Origin: Pseudomonas extremorientalis
GTDB taxonomy: Bacteria > Pseudomonadota > Gammaproteobacteria > Pseudomonadales > Pseudomonadaceae
DNA: 64,000 bases
Direction: 5' to 3'
Assembly (NCBI RefSeq): GCF_001870465.1
Contig: NZ_MDGK01000047.1
Location: 178,089-242,088, forward strand
The translations under genes and the position numbers were made by a program. Of this stretch, positions 54,803 through 63,947 are shown piece after piece (position 1 is the first letter of the stretch; every line of letters begins with the position of its first letter). A model generated the notes under the pieces. It was not told where the DNA came from. It made no database searches and was given only the letters and a program-made list of their open reading frames with translations.

Positions 54803-55018
54803 TCAGCGCCAGAACGGCTTGCTCAGCTCTTCGTAGCGTTGAGCTTCGCTGATGCCTGCGTCAGCCAGCAGACGCGAATCCAGACGAGCCAGTTGGTGGC
54901 GGCTGGAGATGCGGCGCTGCCACAACATCAGGTTGGCGATAACGCGCAGAGGCAGGGAGGCCTGGGTGTTAACAGCTTTTTCTTCGAAGAACAGTTCGGA
55001 ACTGAGTGTACGTTCCAT
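54803..55018 (-). CDS. DUF1127 mini-protein, copy 2
   Basis: A 71-aa protein. The C-terminal half (SSRHQLARLDSRLLADAGISEAQRYEELSKPFWR) is the DUF1127 core and shares the ending ELSKPFWR with copy 1. The N-terminal 25 residues are unique and partly acidic. The 318-bp gap upstream carries multiple CTGTAC-like sites. Confidence 0.87.
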   Translation of the reverse strand: MERTLSSELFFEEKAVNTQASLPLRVIANLMLWQRRISSRHQLARLDSRLLADAGISEAQRYEELSKPFWR

Positions 55019-55100
55019 GATGACATCCTTCCGCTTGTGGCGGGATTAGGTAGTGGTTTAACTGATGCCAATGATCCTCTTCCGGCGCAACACTCTCTAG

Positions 55101-55333
55101 ATACAGTTCACCTGTATTGTGAGGGGCCAGTTAACTGTTTATAGCTGCTGTACTGTACGTAAATGGGGCAACTGTACCTGTCCGCACTGAAATAGTGCGA
55201 AATAGGTATTTTTGGTGAGGTTCGTAGGATATTTCGGTAGGAAATGACCGGTACAGTAGTACAGTTTTATCATTAAGTGGGGGCGAATCCATCGAGCTGA
55301 TGAAACTGTATTTGCATCAGCTCGGATCTGTAT
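55101..55333. repeat. Array of CTGTAC/GTACAG half-sites upstream of DUF1127 copy 2
   Basis: The gap 55019-55336 has no gene. Sites seen: the palindrome ATACAG-N5-CTGTAT (55101-55117), TACTGTACGT (55151-55160), ACTGTACCTG (55171-55180), GGTACAG (55250-55256), GTACAGTT (55259-55266), AACTGTAT (55304-55311) and TCTGTAT (55327-55333). Together with the two at 54619-54655 they form a dense regulator-binding pattern. Confidence 0.6.
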
Positions 55334-55336
55334 CAA

Positions 55337-56830
55337 TCACGCCTTGAGCATGTGCCCGGTTTCTTCCAGGTTGATGTGCCAGCTCAGTGCTTCGCGCAGG
55401 ATGTGCGGGGTATGCCCGCCGATGGCGCAGGCGGCATCGAAGTAACTGTTGAGGGCATCTCGGTAGGCCGGGTGCACGCAGTTGTCGATGATTACCCTAG
55501 CCCGTTCCCGTGGCGCCAGGCCACGCAGGTCGGCCAGGCCAATCTCGGTCACCAGGATGTCGACGTCATGCTCGGTGTGGTCCACGTGGCTGACCATTGG
55601 CACCACGCTGGAAATTGCGCCGCCCTTGGCAATCGACTTGGTGACGAAGATCGCCAAGTGCGCATTGCGCGCGAAGTCCCCGGAGCCACCAATGCCGTTC
55701 ATCATCCGTGTGCCGCAGACATGGGTGGAATTGACGTTGCCGTAGATATCGAACTCCAGCGCGGTGTTGATGCCGATAATGCCCAGGCGCCGCACCACTT
55801 CAGGGTGGTTGGAGATCTCCTGCGGGCGCAGTACCAGCTTGTCCTTATAGTGTTCCAGGTTGCCGAACACGTCGGCGTTGCGTCGCTCCGACAAGGTGAT
55901 CGAGCTGCCCGAGGCGAAACTGAGCTTGCCGGCGTCGATCAGGTCGAAGGTCGAATCCTGCAACACTTCCGAATACATGGTCAGGTCTTCGAACGGCGAC
56001 TCGATCAAGCCGCACATCACCGCGTTGGCAATGTTGCCGATACCGGCCTGCAGCGGGCCGAGCTTGTTGGTCATGCGGCCAGCGTCGACTTCCTGCTTGA
56101 GGAAGTTGATCAGGTGATTGGCGATGCCTTGGGTGTCGCTGTCGGGCGGCGTCACCGTGGAGGCGGAGTCGGCCTGGTGGGTGATCACGATGGCGACGAT
56201 CTTTTCCGGTGGAATCGGGATCGCGGTGCTGCCGATACGGTCATCAACTTTGACCAGCGGGATCGGCGTGCGCGTCGGCCGGTAGGTTGGGATATAGATG
56301 TCGTGCAACCCTTCCAGGTTCGGATTGTGCGCCAGGTTGATCTCGACGATCACCTGTTTGGCAAAAATCGCGAAGCTGGCCGAGTTGCCCACAGACGTGG
56401 TGGGCACGATATGCCCTTGTTCAGTGATCGCCACCGCTTCAATCACCGCGATGTCCGGCAACTTGAGTTGGTTGTTGCGCAGTTGTTCGACGGTTTCCGA
56501 CAAGTGCTGGTCGATGAACATCACTTCGCCGGCGTTGATTGCCTTACGCAGGGTGCTGTCGACCTGGAAAGGCATGCGTCGTGACAGTACGCCCGCTTCG
56601 GTCAGTTGCTTGTCCAGGTCATTGCCCAGGCTGGCGCCGGTCATCAGGGTGATTTTCAGCGGCGACGTCTTGGCGCGTTCGGCCAGGGCGTGAGGGACGG
56701 CCTTGGCTTCACCCGCACGGGTGAAGCCACTCATGCCGACGGTCATGCCGTCCTCGATCAGTGCGGCGGCGTCTGCCGCGCTCATGACCTTGTTCAACAA
56801 CGAAGGCAAGCGGATGCGATCACGGTACAT
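55337..56830 (-). CDS. Acetyl-CoA hydrolase/CoA-transferase family protein
   Basis: A 497-aa class I CoA-transferase of the succinyl-CoA:acetate type. Visible are the glycine loop SVGNSASFAIF, the likely catalytic Glu in MYSEVLQD and the CoA-binding GGSGDFARNAHLAIF. Probably moves CoA between succinyl-CoA and acetate (or propionate) in the cytoplasm. Direct hydrolysis is the other family activity; the sequence cannot decide. It is a single gene, with a 179-bp gap to the transhydrogenase end. Confidence 0.87.
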   Translation of the reverse strand: MYRDRIRLPSLLNKVMSAADAAALIEDGMTVGMSGFTRAGEAKAVPHALAERAKTSPLKITLMTGASLGNDLDKQLTEAGVLSRRMPFQVDSTLRKAINAGEVMFIDQHLSETVEQLRNNQLKLPDIAVIEAVAITEQGHIVPTTSVGNSASFAIFAKQVIVEINLAHNPNLEGLHDIYIPTYRPTRTPIPLVKVDDRIGSTAIPIPPEKIVAIVITHQADSASTVTPPDSDTQGIANHLINFLKQEVDAGRMTNKLGPLQAGIGNIANAVMCGLIESPFEDLTMYSEVLQDSTFDLIDAGKLSFASGSSITLSERRNADVFGNLEHYKDKLVLRPQEISNHPEVVRRLGIIGINTALEFDIYGNVNSTHVCGTRMMNGIGGSGDFARNAHLAIFVTKSIAKGGAISSVVPMVSHVDHTEHDVDILVTEIGLADLRGLAPRERARVIIDNCVHPAYRDALNSYFDAACAIGGHTPHILREALSWHINLEETGHMLKA

Positions 56831-56956
56831 GGATTCTTATCTCAGGCTACGGAAGCAAGGTGCGCAGTTTAGTGATTTCAAAAAATTTCGGCCCGCTACC
56901 ATGGTCGAATGCCAGGCAGCGATTTAGAGCCTTTGGTCGGGTTTCATGCAGCAATA

Positions 56957-56988
56957 AAAAACCCCAGCCTATCGCAGGCCGGGGTTTC
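56957..56988 (-). terminator. Terminator after pntB
   Basis: AAACCCC and GGGGTTT flank a second stem AGCCT/AGGC(C) in the centre; on the minus strand the stem runs into TTTTTATTG. Confidence 0.85.
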
Positions 56989-57009
56989 GAGTATTGCGCT
57001 GAGGCAGTG

Positions 57010-58446
57010 TTACTCGACGGCTTTGACCATGTCTTCGATGACCTTCTTGGCATCACCGAAGACCATCATGGTCTTGTCCAGGTAGAACAGTTCGTTATCC
57101 AGCCCAGCATAACCACTGGCCATCGAGCGCTTGTTGACGATGATGGTCTTGGCTTTGAACGCTTCGAGGATCGGCATGCCGGCAATCGGCGAGTTCGGGT
57201 CGTTCTTGGCGGCCGGGTTGACCACGTCGTTCGCGCCCAGCACCAGCACCACGTCGGCTTGGCCGAACTCGGAGTTGATGTCTTCCATCTCGAACACCTG
57301 GTCGTAAGGCACTTCGGCCTCCGCCAACAGGACGTTCATGTGTCCAGGCATGCGGCCTGCCACTGGGTGGATCGCATATTTAACGGTGACGCCGTGGTGG
57401 GTCAGCTTCTCGGTCAGTTCTTTGAGTGCGTGTTGCGCCCGCGCCACCGCCAGGCCATAGCCCGGGACGATGATCACGGTGTCGGCGTTGGTCAGCAGGA
57501 AGGTTGCATCGTCCGCAGAGCCGGACTTAACCGGACGTGCTTCTTTTGAGCCCGTTGCTGCACCCGCATCCGGCGCATTGCCGAAACCGCCGAGCAGTAC
57601 ATTAAAGAAGGAACGGTTCATCGCCTTGCACATGATGTAAGACAGGATCGCGCCGCTGGAGCCCACCAGAGAGCCGGCTATGATCAGCATCGAGTTGTTC
57701 AGCGAGAAACCGATGCCCGCCGCCGCCCAGCCGGAGTAGCTGTTGAGCATCGAGACAACCACGGGCATGTCCGCGCCGCCAATCGGGATGATGATCAGCA
57801 CGCCGAGCACGAAGGCCAGGGCCAGCATCAACGCGAAGGCGGTGAGGTTGCCGGTGAACATAAACGCCAGGCCCAAGCCCAGTGTCAGCAGGCCGAGCAC
57901 CAGGTTCAACTTGTGTTGGCCGCCGAACTGTACCGGTGCACCCTGGAACAGGCGGAACTTGTACTTGCCCGACAGCTTGCCGAACGCAATCACCGAACCG
58001 GAGAAGGTGATGGCACCGATGGCTGCGCCAAGAAACAGTTCCAGGCGGTTACCGGCAGGGATCGAATCGCCCAGGTGTTTGACGATGCCCAGTGATTGCG
58101 GCTCGACTACGGCGGCAATGGCGATGAACACTGCAGCCAGGCCGATCATGCTGTGCATGAAGGCGACCAGTTCCGGCATCTTGGTCATTTCCACGCGCTT
58201 GGCCATGATCGAACCGGCGGTGCCGCCGATCAGCAGGCCGACAATCACGTAGCCGATACCAGCAGTGGCGAGTTCAGCGCCGAGCTTATAGATGAGGCCC
58301 ACAGTCGTGAGTACCGCCAGCGCCATGCCGAGCATGCCGAACAGGTTGCCGCGTCGCGAAGTGGTCGGGTGTGACAGGCCTTTAAGGGCCTGGATAAAGC
58401 AGATCGACGCGATCAAGTAGAGCGTCGTAACCAGATTCATGCTCAT
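57010..58446 (-). CDS. pntB: NAD(P) transhydrogenase subunit beta
   Basis: Membrane subunit with NADP(H)-binding domain; transfers hydride between NADH and NADP+ coupled to protons. The 478 aa have about nine helices up to residue 270, then domain III with GYGLAVARAQHALKEL, HPVAGRMPGHMNVLLAEA and NKRSMASGYAGLDN, the NADP-site motifs. Starts one base inside the pntAB stop (TAATG). Confidence 0.95.
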   Translation of the reverse strand: MSMNLVTTLYLIASICFIQALKGLSHPTTSRRGNLFGMLGMALAVLTTVGLIYKLGAELATAGIGYVIVGLLIGGTAGSIMAKRVEMTKMPELVAFMHSMIGLAAVFIAIAAVVEPQSLGIVKHLGDSIPAGNRLELFLGAAIGAITFSGSVIAFGKLSGKYKFRLFQGAPVQFGGQHKLNLVLGLLTLGLGLAFMFTGNLTAFALMLALAFVLGVLIIIPIGGADMPVVVSMLNSYSGWAAAGIGFSLNNSMLIIAGSLVGSSGAILSYIMCKAMNRSFFNVLLGGFGNAPDAGAATGSKEARPVKSGSADDATFLLTNADTVIIVPGYGLAVARAQHALKELTEKLTHHGVTVKYAIHPVAGRMPGHMNVLLAEAEVPYDQVFEMEDINSEFGQADVVLVLGANDVVNPAAKNDPNSPIAGMPILEAFKAKTIIVNKRSMASGYAGLDNELFYLDKTMMVFGDAKKVIEDMVKAVE

Positions 58447-58766
58447 TACTTAGGCGCCTCTTCTTTTGCTTTCGGGGCTTTCTTCTTGAACATCTCGAGC
58501 ATGCGGCGCGTCACCAGGAAACCGCCGAACACGTTCACTGCTGCCAAGGCCACGGCCAGGGTGCCCATGGTCTTGCCCAGGGGCGTCACGGTGAGTGCGG
58601 CGGCGAGCATGGCGCCGACGATCACAATCGCCGAAATCGCGTTGGTTACCGCCATCAGCGGCGTGTGCAGTGCGGGTGTGACGTTCCAGACCACGTGGTA
58701 ACCGACATAAATCGCCAGCACAAAGATGATCAGGTTGTAGATACCGGGGGAGATAAGCTCTTCCAT
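58446..58766 (-). CDS. pntAB: NAD(P) transhydrogenase subunit alpha, part 2
   Basis: A 106-aa membrane subunit with three helices and a Lys/Glu-rich tail. In E. coli this is fused to the NAD-binding part; in pseudomonads the alpha subunit is split into two genes. It lies 15 bp from the pntAA stop. Confidence 0.93.
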   Translation of the reverse strand: MEELISPGIYNLIIFVLAIYVGYHVVWNVTPALHTPLMAVTNAISAIVIVGAMLAAALTVTPLGKTMGTLAVALAAVNVFGGFLVTRRMLEMFKKKAPKAKEEAPK

Positions 58767-58781
58767 CGTCTGAATCCCTGC

Positions 58782-59903
58782 CTAGGCGTTTTTACGGATG
58801 ACTTGGCCGTCGCGGCACATCAGGCACGCGGCGACGATGTCGTCTTCGAGGTTGATTTCAAACTGCCCTTCCTTGGTGAAGACCAGCTTCAGGAAGTCCA
58901 GCAGGTTGCGCGCATACAAAGCTGACGCGTCGGCAGCGACGGCACCGGCCAGGTTGGTCGGGCCGCAGATGATCACGCCATTTTCCACTACCACTTGGTC
59001 GGCGACGGTCAGCGGGCAGTTGCCGCCTTGGGCTGCCGCGAGATCGATCACCACGGAGCCGGGTTTCATCTGTGCCACGGTTTCAGCGCTGAGCAACGTC
59101 GGAGCTTTACGGCCTGGGATGAGGGCGGTGGTGATGACGATGTCAGCTTGCTTGGCGCGTTCGTGCACAGCCATGGCCTGGCGTTGCATCCAACTGGTGG
59201 GCATCGGGCGAGCGTAACCGCCGACGCCGACGGCGCATTCGCGTTCTTCGTCGGTTTCGTAAGGCACGTCGACGAACTTGGCACCGAGAGACTCGATCTG
59301 CTCTTTTACGGCCGGGCGTACGTCGGACGCTTCGATGACGGCACCCAGGCGTTTCGCTGTGGCGATGGCCTGCAAGCCCGCCACACCGGCGCCGAGGATC
59401 AGCACGCGAGCAGCCTTGACGGTGCCCGCGGCGGTCATCAGCATCGGCATGAAGCGCGGATAGTGATGAGCGGCGAGCAGTACCGCCTTATAGCCGGCGA
59501 TGTTGGCCTGGGAGGACAGCACGTCCAGGCTCTGGGCCCGCGAGGTGCGCGGTGCAGCTTCCAGGGCGAAGGCTGTAATACCGCGCTCGGCCAACTTGGC
59601 AATGGTTTCGTTGCTGAACGGATTGAGCATGCCGACCAACACGGTGCCACTTTTGATCAGCGTCAGCTCGCTGTCGCTGGGGGCTACCACCTTGAGAATC
59701 AGCTCTGCGCCAAACGCATCGTTGGCACTGCCAATGGTCGCGCCTGCCGTTTCATACGCACTGTCGACGATGCTGGCCTTGATGCCTGCTCCGCTTTGTA
59801 CAGTGACCTTATGGCCCTGGCCGATCAGCTTCTTGATGGTTTCCGGGGTGGCAGCCACCCGCGTTTCACCGGTCTGGGTTTCGAGAGGAACACCAATGTG
59901 CAC
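58782..59903 (-). CDS. pntAA: NAD(P) transhydrogenase subunit alpha, part 1
   Basis: A 373-aa soluble subunit that binds NAD(H): glycine motif LILGAGVAGLQAIATAKRLGA and the RQD-loop-like VPYETDEERECAVGVGGYA region. It lacks the membrane segment supplied by pntAB. The start is a GTG (MHIGVPLETQTGETRV) with AGGAG eight bases ahead; the frame stays open further up without a ribosome site. Confidence 0.95.
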   Translation of the reverse strand: MHIGVPLETQTGETRVAATPETIKKLIGQGHKVTVQSGAGIKASIVDSAYETAGATIGSANDAFGAELILKVVAPSDSELTLIKSGTVLVGMLNPFSNETIAKLAERGITAFALEAAPRTSRAQSLDVLSSQANIAGYKAVLLAAHHYPRFMPMLMTAAGTVKAARVLILGAGVAGLQAIATAKRLGAVIEASDVRPAVKEQIESLGAKFVDVPYETDEERECAVGVGGYARPMPTSWMQRQAMAVHERAKQADIVITTALIPGRKAPTLLSAETVAQMKPGSVVIDLAAAQGGNCPLTVADQVVVENGVIICGPTNLAGAVAADASALYARNLLDFLKLVFTKEGQFEINLEDDIVAACLMCRDGQVIRKNA

Positions 59904-60355
59904 GTCAAATCTCCTGCATGATCTTTTTGCTTTTGATCTTTTTGTAAAAAGGCCAGTGCACCGCGAGTGGCGCAACTGGGGCGGCCGATCAGCACGATCC
60001 CGCTGAAATGACAGCGGGGCGCGGCATTTTGCAGGCGAACTTTACGGCCTTCAAGGGATTATGACGGGTGACGAAAAATTAACTACAAGTCACCCTGTGA
60101 CTGATTGTCGCAATGCACTGAATTAAGCTGTTCAAATACATAGGCTTAAAGGGTTTTGCACGCTTTTCCAATATTTTTGCATGGTTGGTGTGAATGGTCG
60201 GTCATTGGCTTGCAATAGTCGCTCTAAGCCACGTAATTAATGGCTTTCAGCTGTATTTTTACCTTTGAGATACGCTCTGTTTAAATGCGACATATATATA
60301 CATCTGTAGGACTGTAGGTTGATTGACTACAAAGTCAGTAATGCGGTTTTAGCCT
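59904..60355. other. AT-rich intergenic region between pntAA and the gcdR end
   Basis: A 452-bp gap with no gene. It is AT-richer than its surroundings and carries a perfect AGTCAC-CCT-GTGACT palindrome at 60088-60102, a possible operator for the pnt operon. I can name no regulator or RNA for it. Confidence 0.4.
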
Positions 60356-61255
60356 TTAAACATTGGAGCTGTAGCGTTGCGACTGGTCGATGAGCCAGTC
60401 TCTGAACGCGTGCAACGAAGCGGATTCGACTTTTCTGTCGGGAATCATCAGGTAATAAGCCTTCGTGCTGCTCAGCGCCTCGGGGCTTGCGATCACCAAT
60501 TGGCCATCGTTCAGTTCGCGCTGGATAAGGAACGGGGGGATCAGCGCGATCCCCATGTCATGCATGGCCGCTTGGGACAACATCGAGAATAGCTCGTAAC
60601 GGGGGCCTGTCATGTCGCGTGGGATGTTCAAATGTTGGGCGTTGAACCATTGGCGCCAGGCATAGGGTCGTGTGGTTTGCTGCAGGAGCGGCAGTTCTGC
60701 AATCGCCTGGGCGCTGAACTGCGCACGGTCACCCAATAGCCGAGGGCTGCATACGGGTACAGGATTTTCGCCCATCAGCCGGTGGGATTCGGTACCGGAC
60801 CAGTCGGCGTCGCCGAAGTAGATGGCGGCGTCGAACTCTGTGTCGGCAAACAGGAAAGGTCGCGTTCGATTCGTGAGGTTGACCGTGACCTCGGGGTGCT
60901 GGCGTTGGAAATCCTTGAGGCGAGGAATCAACCATTGAGTGCCGAACGTCGGGACTACGGCCAGTTCGATGGTGTTGGCGCCCTGCTGGCCCATGACGGA
61001 AAGCGTATCGCGCTCCACCGCATCCAGTTGCGTCGCCACGCGACGGCTATACGACAGACCCGCCTCTGTCAGCTTTACCCCGCGCCGTGAACGGCGAAAC
61101 AGCTCGACACTTAAAAACTCCTCGAGACTGGCGATCTGTCGACAGATAGCGCCTTGAGTGATCGAAAGCTCCTGCGCAGCCTTGGTGAAGCTCTCGTGGC
61201 GGGCTGCCGCTTCAAAACTGACCAAAGCGGTGGTACTGGGGATTTTCCTGCGCAT
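60356..61255 (-). CDS. gcdR: LysR-type regulator of glutaryl-CoA catabolism
   Basis: A 299-aa LysR protein, GcvA/GcdR-like. The helix-turn-helix (FTKAAQELSITQGAICRQIASLEEFL) lies at about 23-50; the effector domain follows. It is divergent from gcdH, the arrangement of PA0448-PA0447, where GcdR activates gcdHG with glutarate. Start taken at the ATG of MRRKIPST; an upstream GTG is possible. Confidence 0.85.
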   Translation of the reverse strand: MRRKIPSTTALVSFEAAARHESFTKAAQELSITQGAICRQIASLEEFLSVELFRRSRRGVKLTEAGLSYSRRVATQLDAVERDTLSVMGQQGANTIELAVVPTFGTQWLIPRLKDFQRQHPEVTVNLTNRTRPFLFADTEFDAAIYFGDADWSGTESHRLMGENPVPVCSPRLLGDRAQFSAQAIAELPLLQQTTRPYAWRQWFNAQHLNIPRDMTGPRYELFSMLSQAAMHDMGIALIPPFLIQRELNDGQLVIASPEALSSTKAYYLMIPDRKVESASLHAFRDWLIDQSQRYSSNV

Positions 61256-61288
61256 ATACCGTGTCCTCACTTGCTAGGGCGCATATAC
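61251..61288. promoter_or_regulatory. Candidate GcdR operator (direct repeat)
   Basis: CGCATATAC occurs at 61251-61259 and again at 61280-61288, 29 bp apart, between the divergent gcdR and gcdH starts. The first copy overlaps the gcdR start codon, which would allow autoregulation. The second copy sits in a near-palindrome. Confidence 0.45.
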
Positions 61289-61413
61289 GCCATTTTTGGC
61301 TGCTTCGAAGTGAGAAATTAGCACAACCCTATGCGGAAACCTCGTTTGCCCTACGCGCATGGCGGGCCTACGCTGGCTCCACGACTTCCGTTTTCTTCCG
61401 CGAGGGCTTATTC

Positions 61414-62595
61414 ATGGCTGGCAAGGCAAGCTTCAACTGGATCGATCCACTGCTGCTGGATCAGCAGCTCACCGAAGAAGAGCGCATGGTGCGCGACAGT
61501 GCTGAGCAATTTGCTCAGGACAAGTTGGCGCCGCGTGTGCTCGAGGCCTTCCGCCATGAAAAGACAGACCCTGCGATTTTCCGCGAGATGGGCGAGACGG
61601 GCCTGCTCGGCGCGATGATTCCCGAGCAGTACGGTGGCAGTGGCTTGAATTACGTCAGCTATGGGTTGATCGCACGCGAAGTGGAACGTGTTGACTCGGG
61701 CTATCGTTCGATGATGAGTGTGCAGTCGTCACTGGTCATGGTGCCGATCAATGAATTCGGCACTGAGGCGCAGAAGCAGAAGTACCTGCCCAAGTTGGCC
61801 TCTGGCGAGTGGATCGGTTGTTTTGGTCTGACAGAGCCTAACCACGGTTCCGACCCGGGGGCGATGATTACTCGCGCCCGCAAGGTGGAAGGTGGCTACA
61901 GCCTGACGGGCGCAAAGATGTGGATCACCAATAGCCCGATCGCGGATGTGTTTGTTGTGTGGGGCAAGGACGATGCCGGCGATATCCGTGGCTTTGTCCT
62001 GGAGAAAGGCTGGAAGGGTTTGAGCGCTCCGGCGATTCACGGCAAGGTCGGGCTGCGCGCCTCCATCACCGGTGAAATCGTGATGGACAACGTGTTCGTG
62101 CCGGAAGAGAACATCTTTCCGGATGTGCGTGGCTTGAAGGGGCCTTTCACATGCTTGAACTCTGCACGCTATGGCATCTCCTGGGGGGCGTTGGGGGCTG
62201 CCGAGTTTTGCTGGCATACCGCTCGCCAATACACGCTTGATCGCCATCAGTTCGGCCGTCCACTGGCGGCAACTCAGTTGATCCAGAAGAAGCTGGCAGA
62301 CATGCAAACCGAGATTACTCTGGCTCTGCAGGGTTGCCTGCGTCTGGGGCGCATGAAGGATGAAGGCACGGCGGCGGTTGAGATCACTTCGATCATGAAG
62401 CGTAACTCGTGCGGCAAATCCCTGGACATCGCACGCATGGCCCGGGACATGTTGGGTGGCAATGGGATTTCCGACGAGTTCGGAGTGGCGCGTCATCTGG
62501 TCAACCTTGAGGTGGTCAATACCTACGAGGGCACTCATGACGTGCATGCCTTGATTCTGGGGCGTGCGCAAACCGGTCTTCAGGCGTTCTATTAA
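61414..62595 (+). CDS. gcdH: Glutaryl-CoA dehydrogenase
   Basis: FAD enzyme that oxidises and decarboxylates glutaryl-CoA to crotonyl-CoA in lysine and glutarate breakdown. The 393-aa acyl-CoA dehydrogenase has GCFGLTEPNHGSDPGAM (FAD/substrate), WITNSPIADVFVVW and the catalytic base E372 in NTYEGTHDVHALILG, the GCDH-type ending. GAGGG precedes the ATG of MAGKASFNW. gcdG follows 12 bp later. Confidence 0.95.
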   Translation: MAGKASFNWIDPLLLDQQLTEEERMVRDSAEQFAQDKLAPRVLEAFRHEKTDPAIFREMGETGLLGAMIPEQYGGSGLNYVSYGLIAREVERVDSGYRSMMSVQSSLVMVPINEFGTEAQKQKYLPKLASGEWIGCFGLTEPNHGSDPGAMITRARKVEGGYSLTGAKMWITNSPIADVFVVWGKDDAGDIRGFVLEKGWKGLSAPAIHGKVGLRASITGEIVMDNVFVPEENIFPDVRGLKGPFTCLNSARYGISWGALGAAEFCWHTARQYTLDRHQFGRPLAATQLIQKKLADMQTEITLALQGCLRLGRMKDEGTAAVEITSIMKRNSCGKSLDIARMARDMLGGNGISDEFGVARHLVNLEVVNTYEGTHDVHALILGRAQTGLQAFY

Positions 62596-62607
62596 TAGGA
62601 GCACGGC

Positions 62608-63828
62608 ATGGGCGCGCTTTCGCACCTGCGGGTGCTGGATTTATCTCGAGTACTGGCGGGCCCCTGGGCTGGGCAGATCCTTGCGGACCTTGGGGCTGAG
62701 GTGATCAAGGTCGAGCGGCCGGGCAGCGGCGACGATACGCGCGCCTGGGGGCCACCCTTCCTCAAGGATGCCTATGGTGAGAACACCAGTGAGGCGGCGT
62801 ATTACCTGTCGGCCAATCGCAATAAGGAGTCGGTGACAATTGACTTCACGCGGCCGGAGGGTCAGGCGCTGGTGCGTGAGCTGGCGGCCAAGTCGGACAT
62901 CCTGATCGAGAACTTCAAGGTGGGTGGTCTCGCGGCTTACGGGCTGGACTATGAATCGCTCAAGGAGATCAACCCGGAGCTGATCTACTGCTCGATTACG
63001 GGGTTTGGGCAAACAGGGCCCTATGCGGCGCGTGCTGGTTATGACTTCATGATTCAGGGTTTGGGCGGGCTTATGAGTCTGACTGGCCGTCCAGAGGGAG
63101 AAGAGGGGGCTGGGCCGGTGAAGGTTGGCGTAGCGCTGACGGACATTCTCACGGGGCTCTACTCGACCGTGGCGATACTGGCGGCACTGGCTCATCGGGA
63201 TCATGACGGTGGCGGGCAACATATCGATATGGCATTGCTGGATGTACAGGTGGCATGCCTGGCCAACCAGGCGATGAATTACCTGACGACAGGTGTGCCA
63301 CCAAAGCGCCTGGGTAACGCCCATCCGAATATCGTGCCTTATCAGGACTTTCCCACGGCCGATGGCGACTTCATCCTGACGGTGGGTAATGACGGGCAGT
63401 TCCGCAAGTTTGCTGAAGTGGCTGGGCAGCCACAGTGGGCAGATGATCCACGCTTTTCTACTAATAAGGTGCGCGTGGCCAATCGGGCACAGCTGATTCC
63501 TCTGATACGTCAGGCTACGGTGTTCAAGACGACGGCGGAGTGGGTGTCGCAGCTGGAGCGGGTGGGTGTGCCTTGTGGACCTATCAATGACCTGGCGCAG
63601 GTGTTTGCCGATCCTCAGGTGAAGGCGCGTGGGCTGGCGATGGCGCTGCCTCATTCGTTGGCAGGGATGGTGCCTCAGGTTGCCAGCCCGATAAGGTTGT
63701 CCAAGACGCCGGTGGAGTATCGTAGTGCGCCTCCTCTGCTGGGAGAGCATACGGCCAAGGTGCTTCAGGAAGTATTGGGGCTGGGGGTGGCGAATGTGGT
63801 CGCATTGAAGGCTGCGGGCGTCATCTGA
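62608..63828 (+). CDS. gcdG: CaiB/BaiF (class III) CoA-transferase
   Basis: A 406-aa class III CoA-transferase, here expected to make glutaryl-CoA from glutarate and a CoA donor for gcdH. Family motifs are DLSRVLAGPWAGQILADLGAEVIKVE (N-terminal nucleotide-like fold), NRNKESVTIDF and the catalytic Asp region DMALLDVQVA. An AATAGGAGC ribosome site is present. Same order as PA0446 after PA0447. Confidence 0.9.
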   Translation: MGALSHLRVLDLSRVLAGPWAGQILADLGAEVIKVERPGSGDDTRAWGPPFLKDAYGENTSEAAYYLSANRNKESVTIDFTRPEGQALVRELAAKSDILIENFKVGGLAAYGLDYESLKEINPELIYCSITGFGQTGPYAARAGYDFMIQGLGGLMSLTGRPEGEEGAGPVKVGVALTDILTGLYSTVAILAALAHRDHDGGGQHIDMALLDVQVACLANQAMNYLTTGVPPKRLGNAHPNIVPYQDFPTADGDFILTVGNDGQFRKFAEVAGQPQWADDPRFSTNKVRVANRAQLIPLIRQATVFKTTAEWVSQLERVGVPCGPINDLAQVFADPQVKARGLAMALPHSLAGMVPQVASPIRLSKTPVEYRSAPPLLGEHTAKVLQEVLGLGVANVVALKAAGVI

Positions 63829-63919
63829 ATTCTGTCTTCTATATAGAGAGCATTAGCGGCGCTTTATTGGTGGTTTTTTAATCAACTCTAACTAATTGAT
63901 AGAAAAGCAAAATTAAGGG

Positions 63920-63947
63920 TTGACGGCAGATTCTGGACGTCTATAAT
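63920..63947 (+). promoter_or_regulatory. Strong stable-RNA-type promoter, probably rRNA
   Basis: TTGACG (63920-63925), a 16-bp spacer and a perfect TATAAT (63942-63947). An AT-rich stretch lies upstream (UP-element-like, 63868-63917) and a C-rich discriminator (TCGCCCC) follows. The downstream AAACTCCTTGGTAAACAATGAG resembles pseudomonad rRNA leaders. The transcribed gene lies outside the window. Confidence 0.65.
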
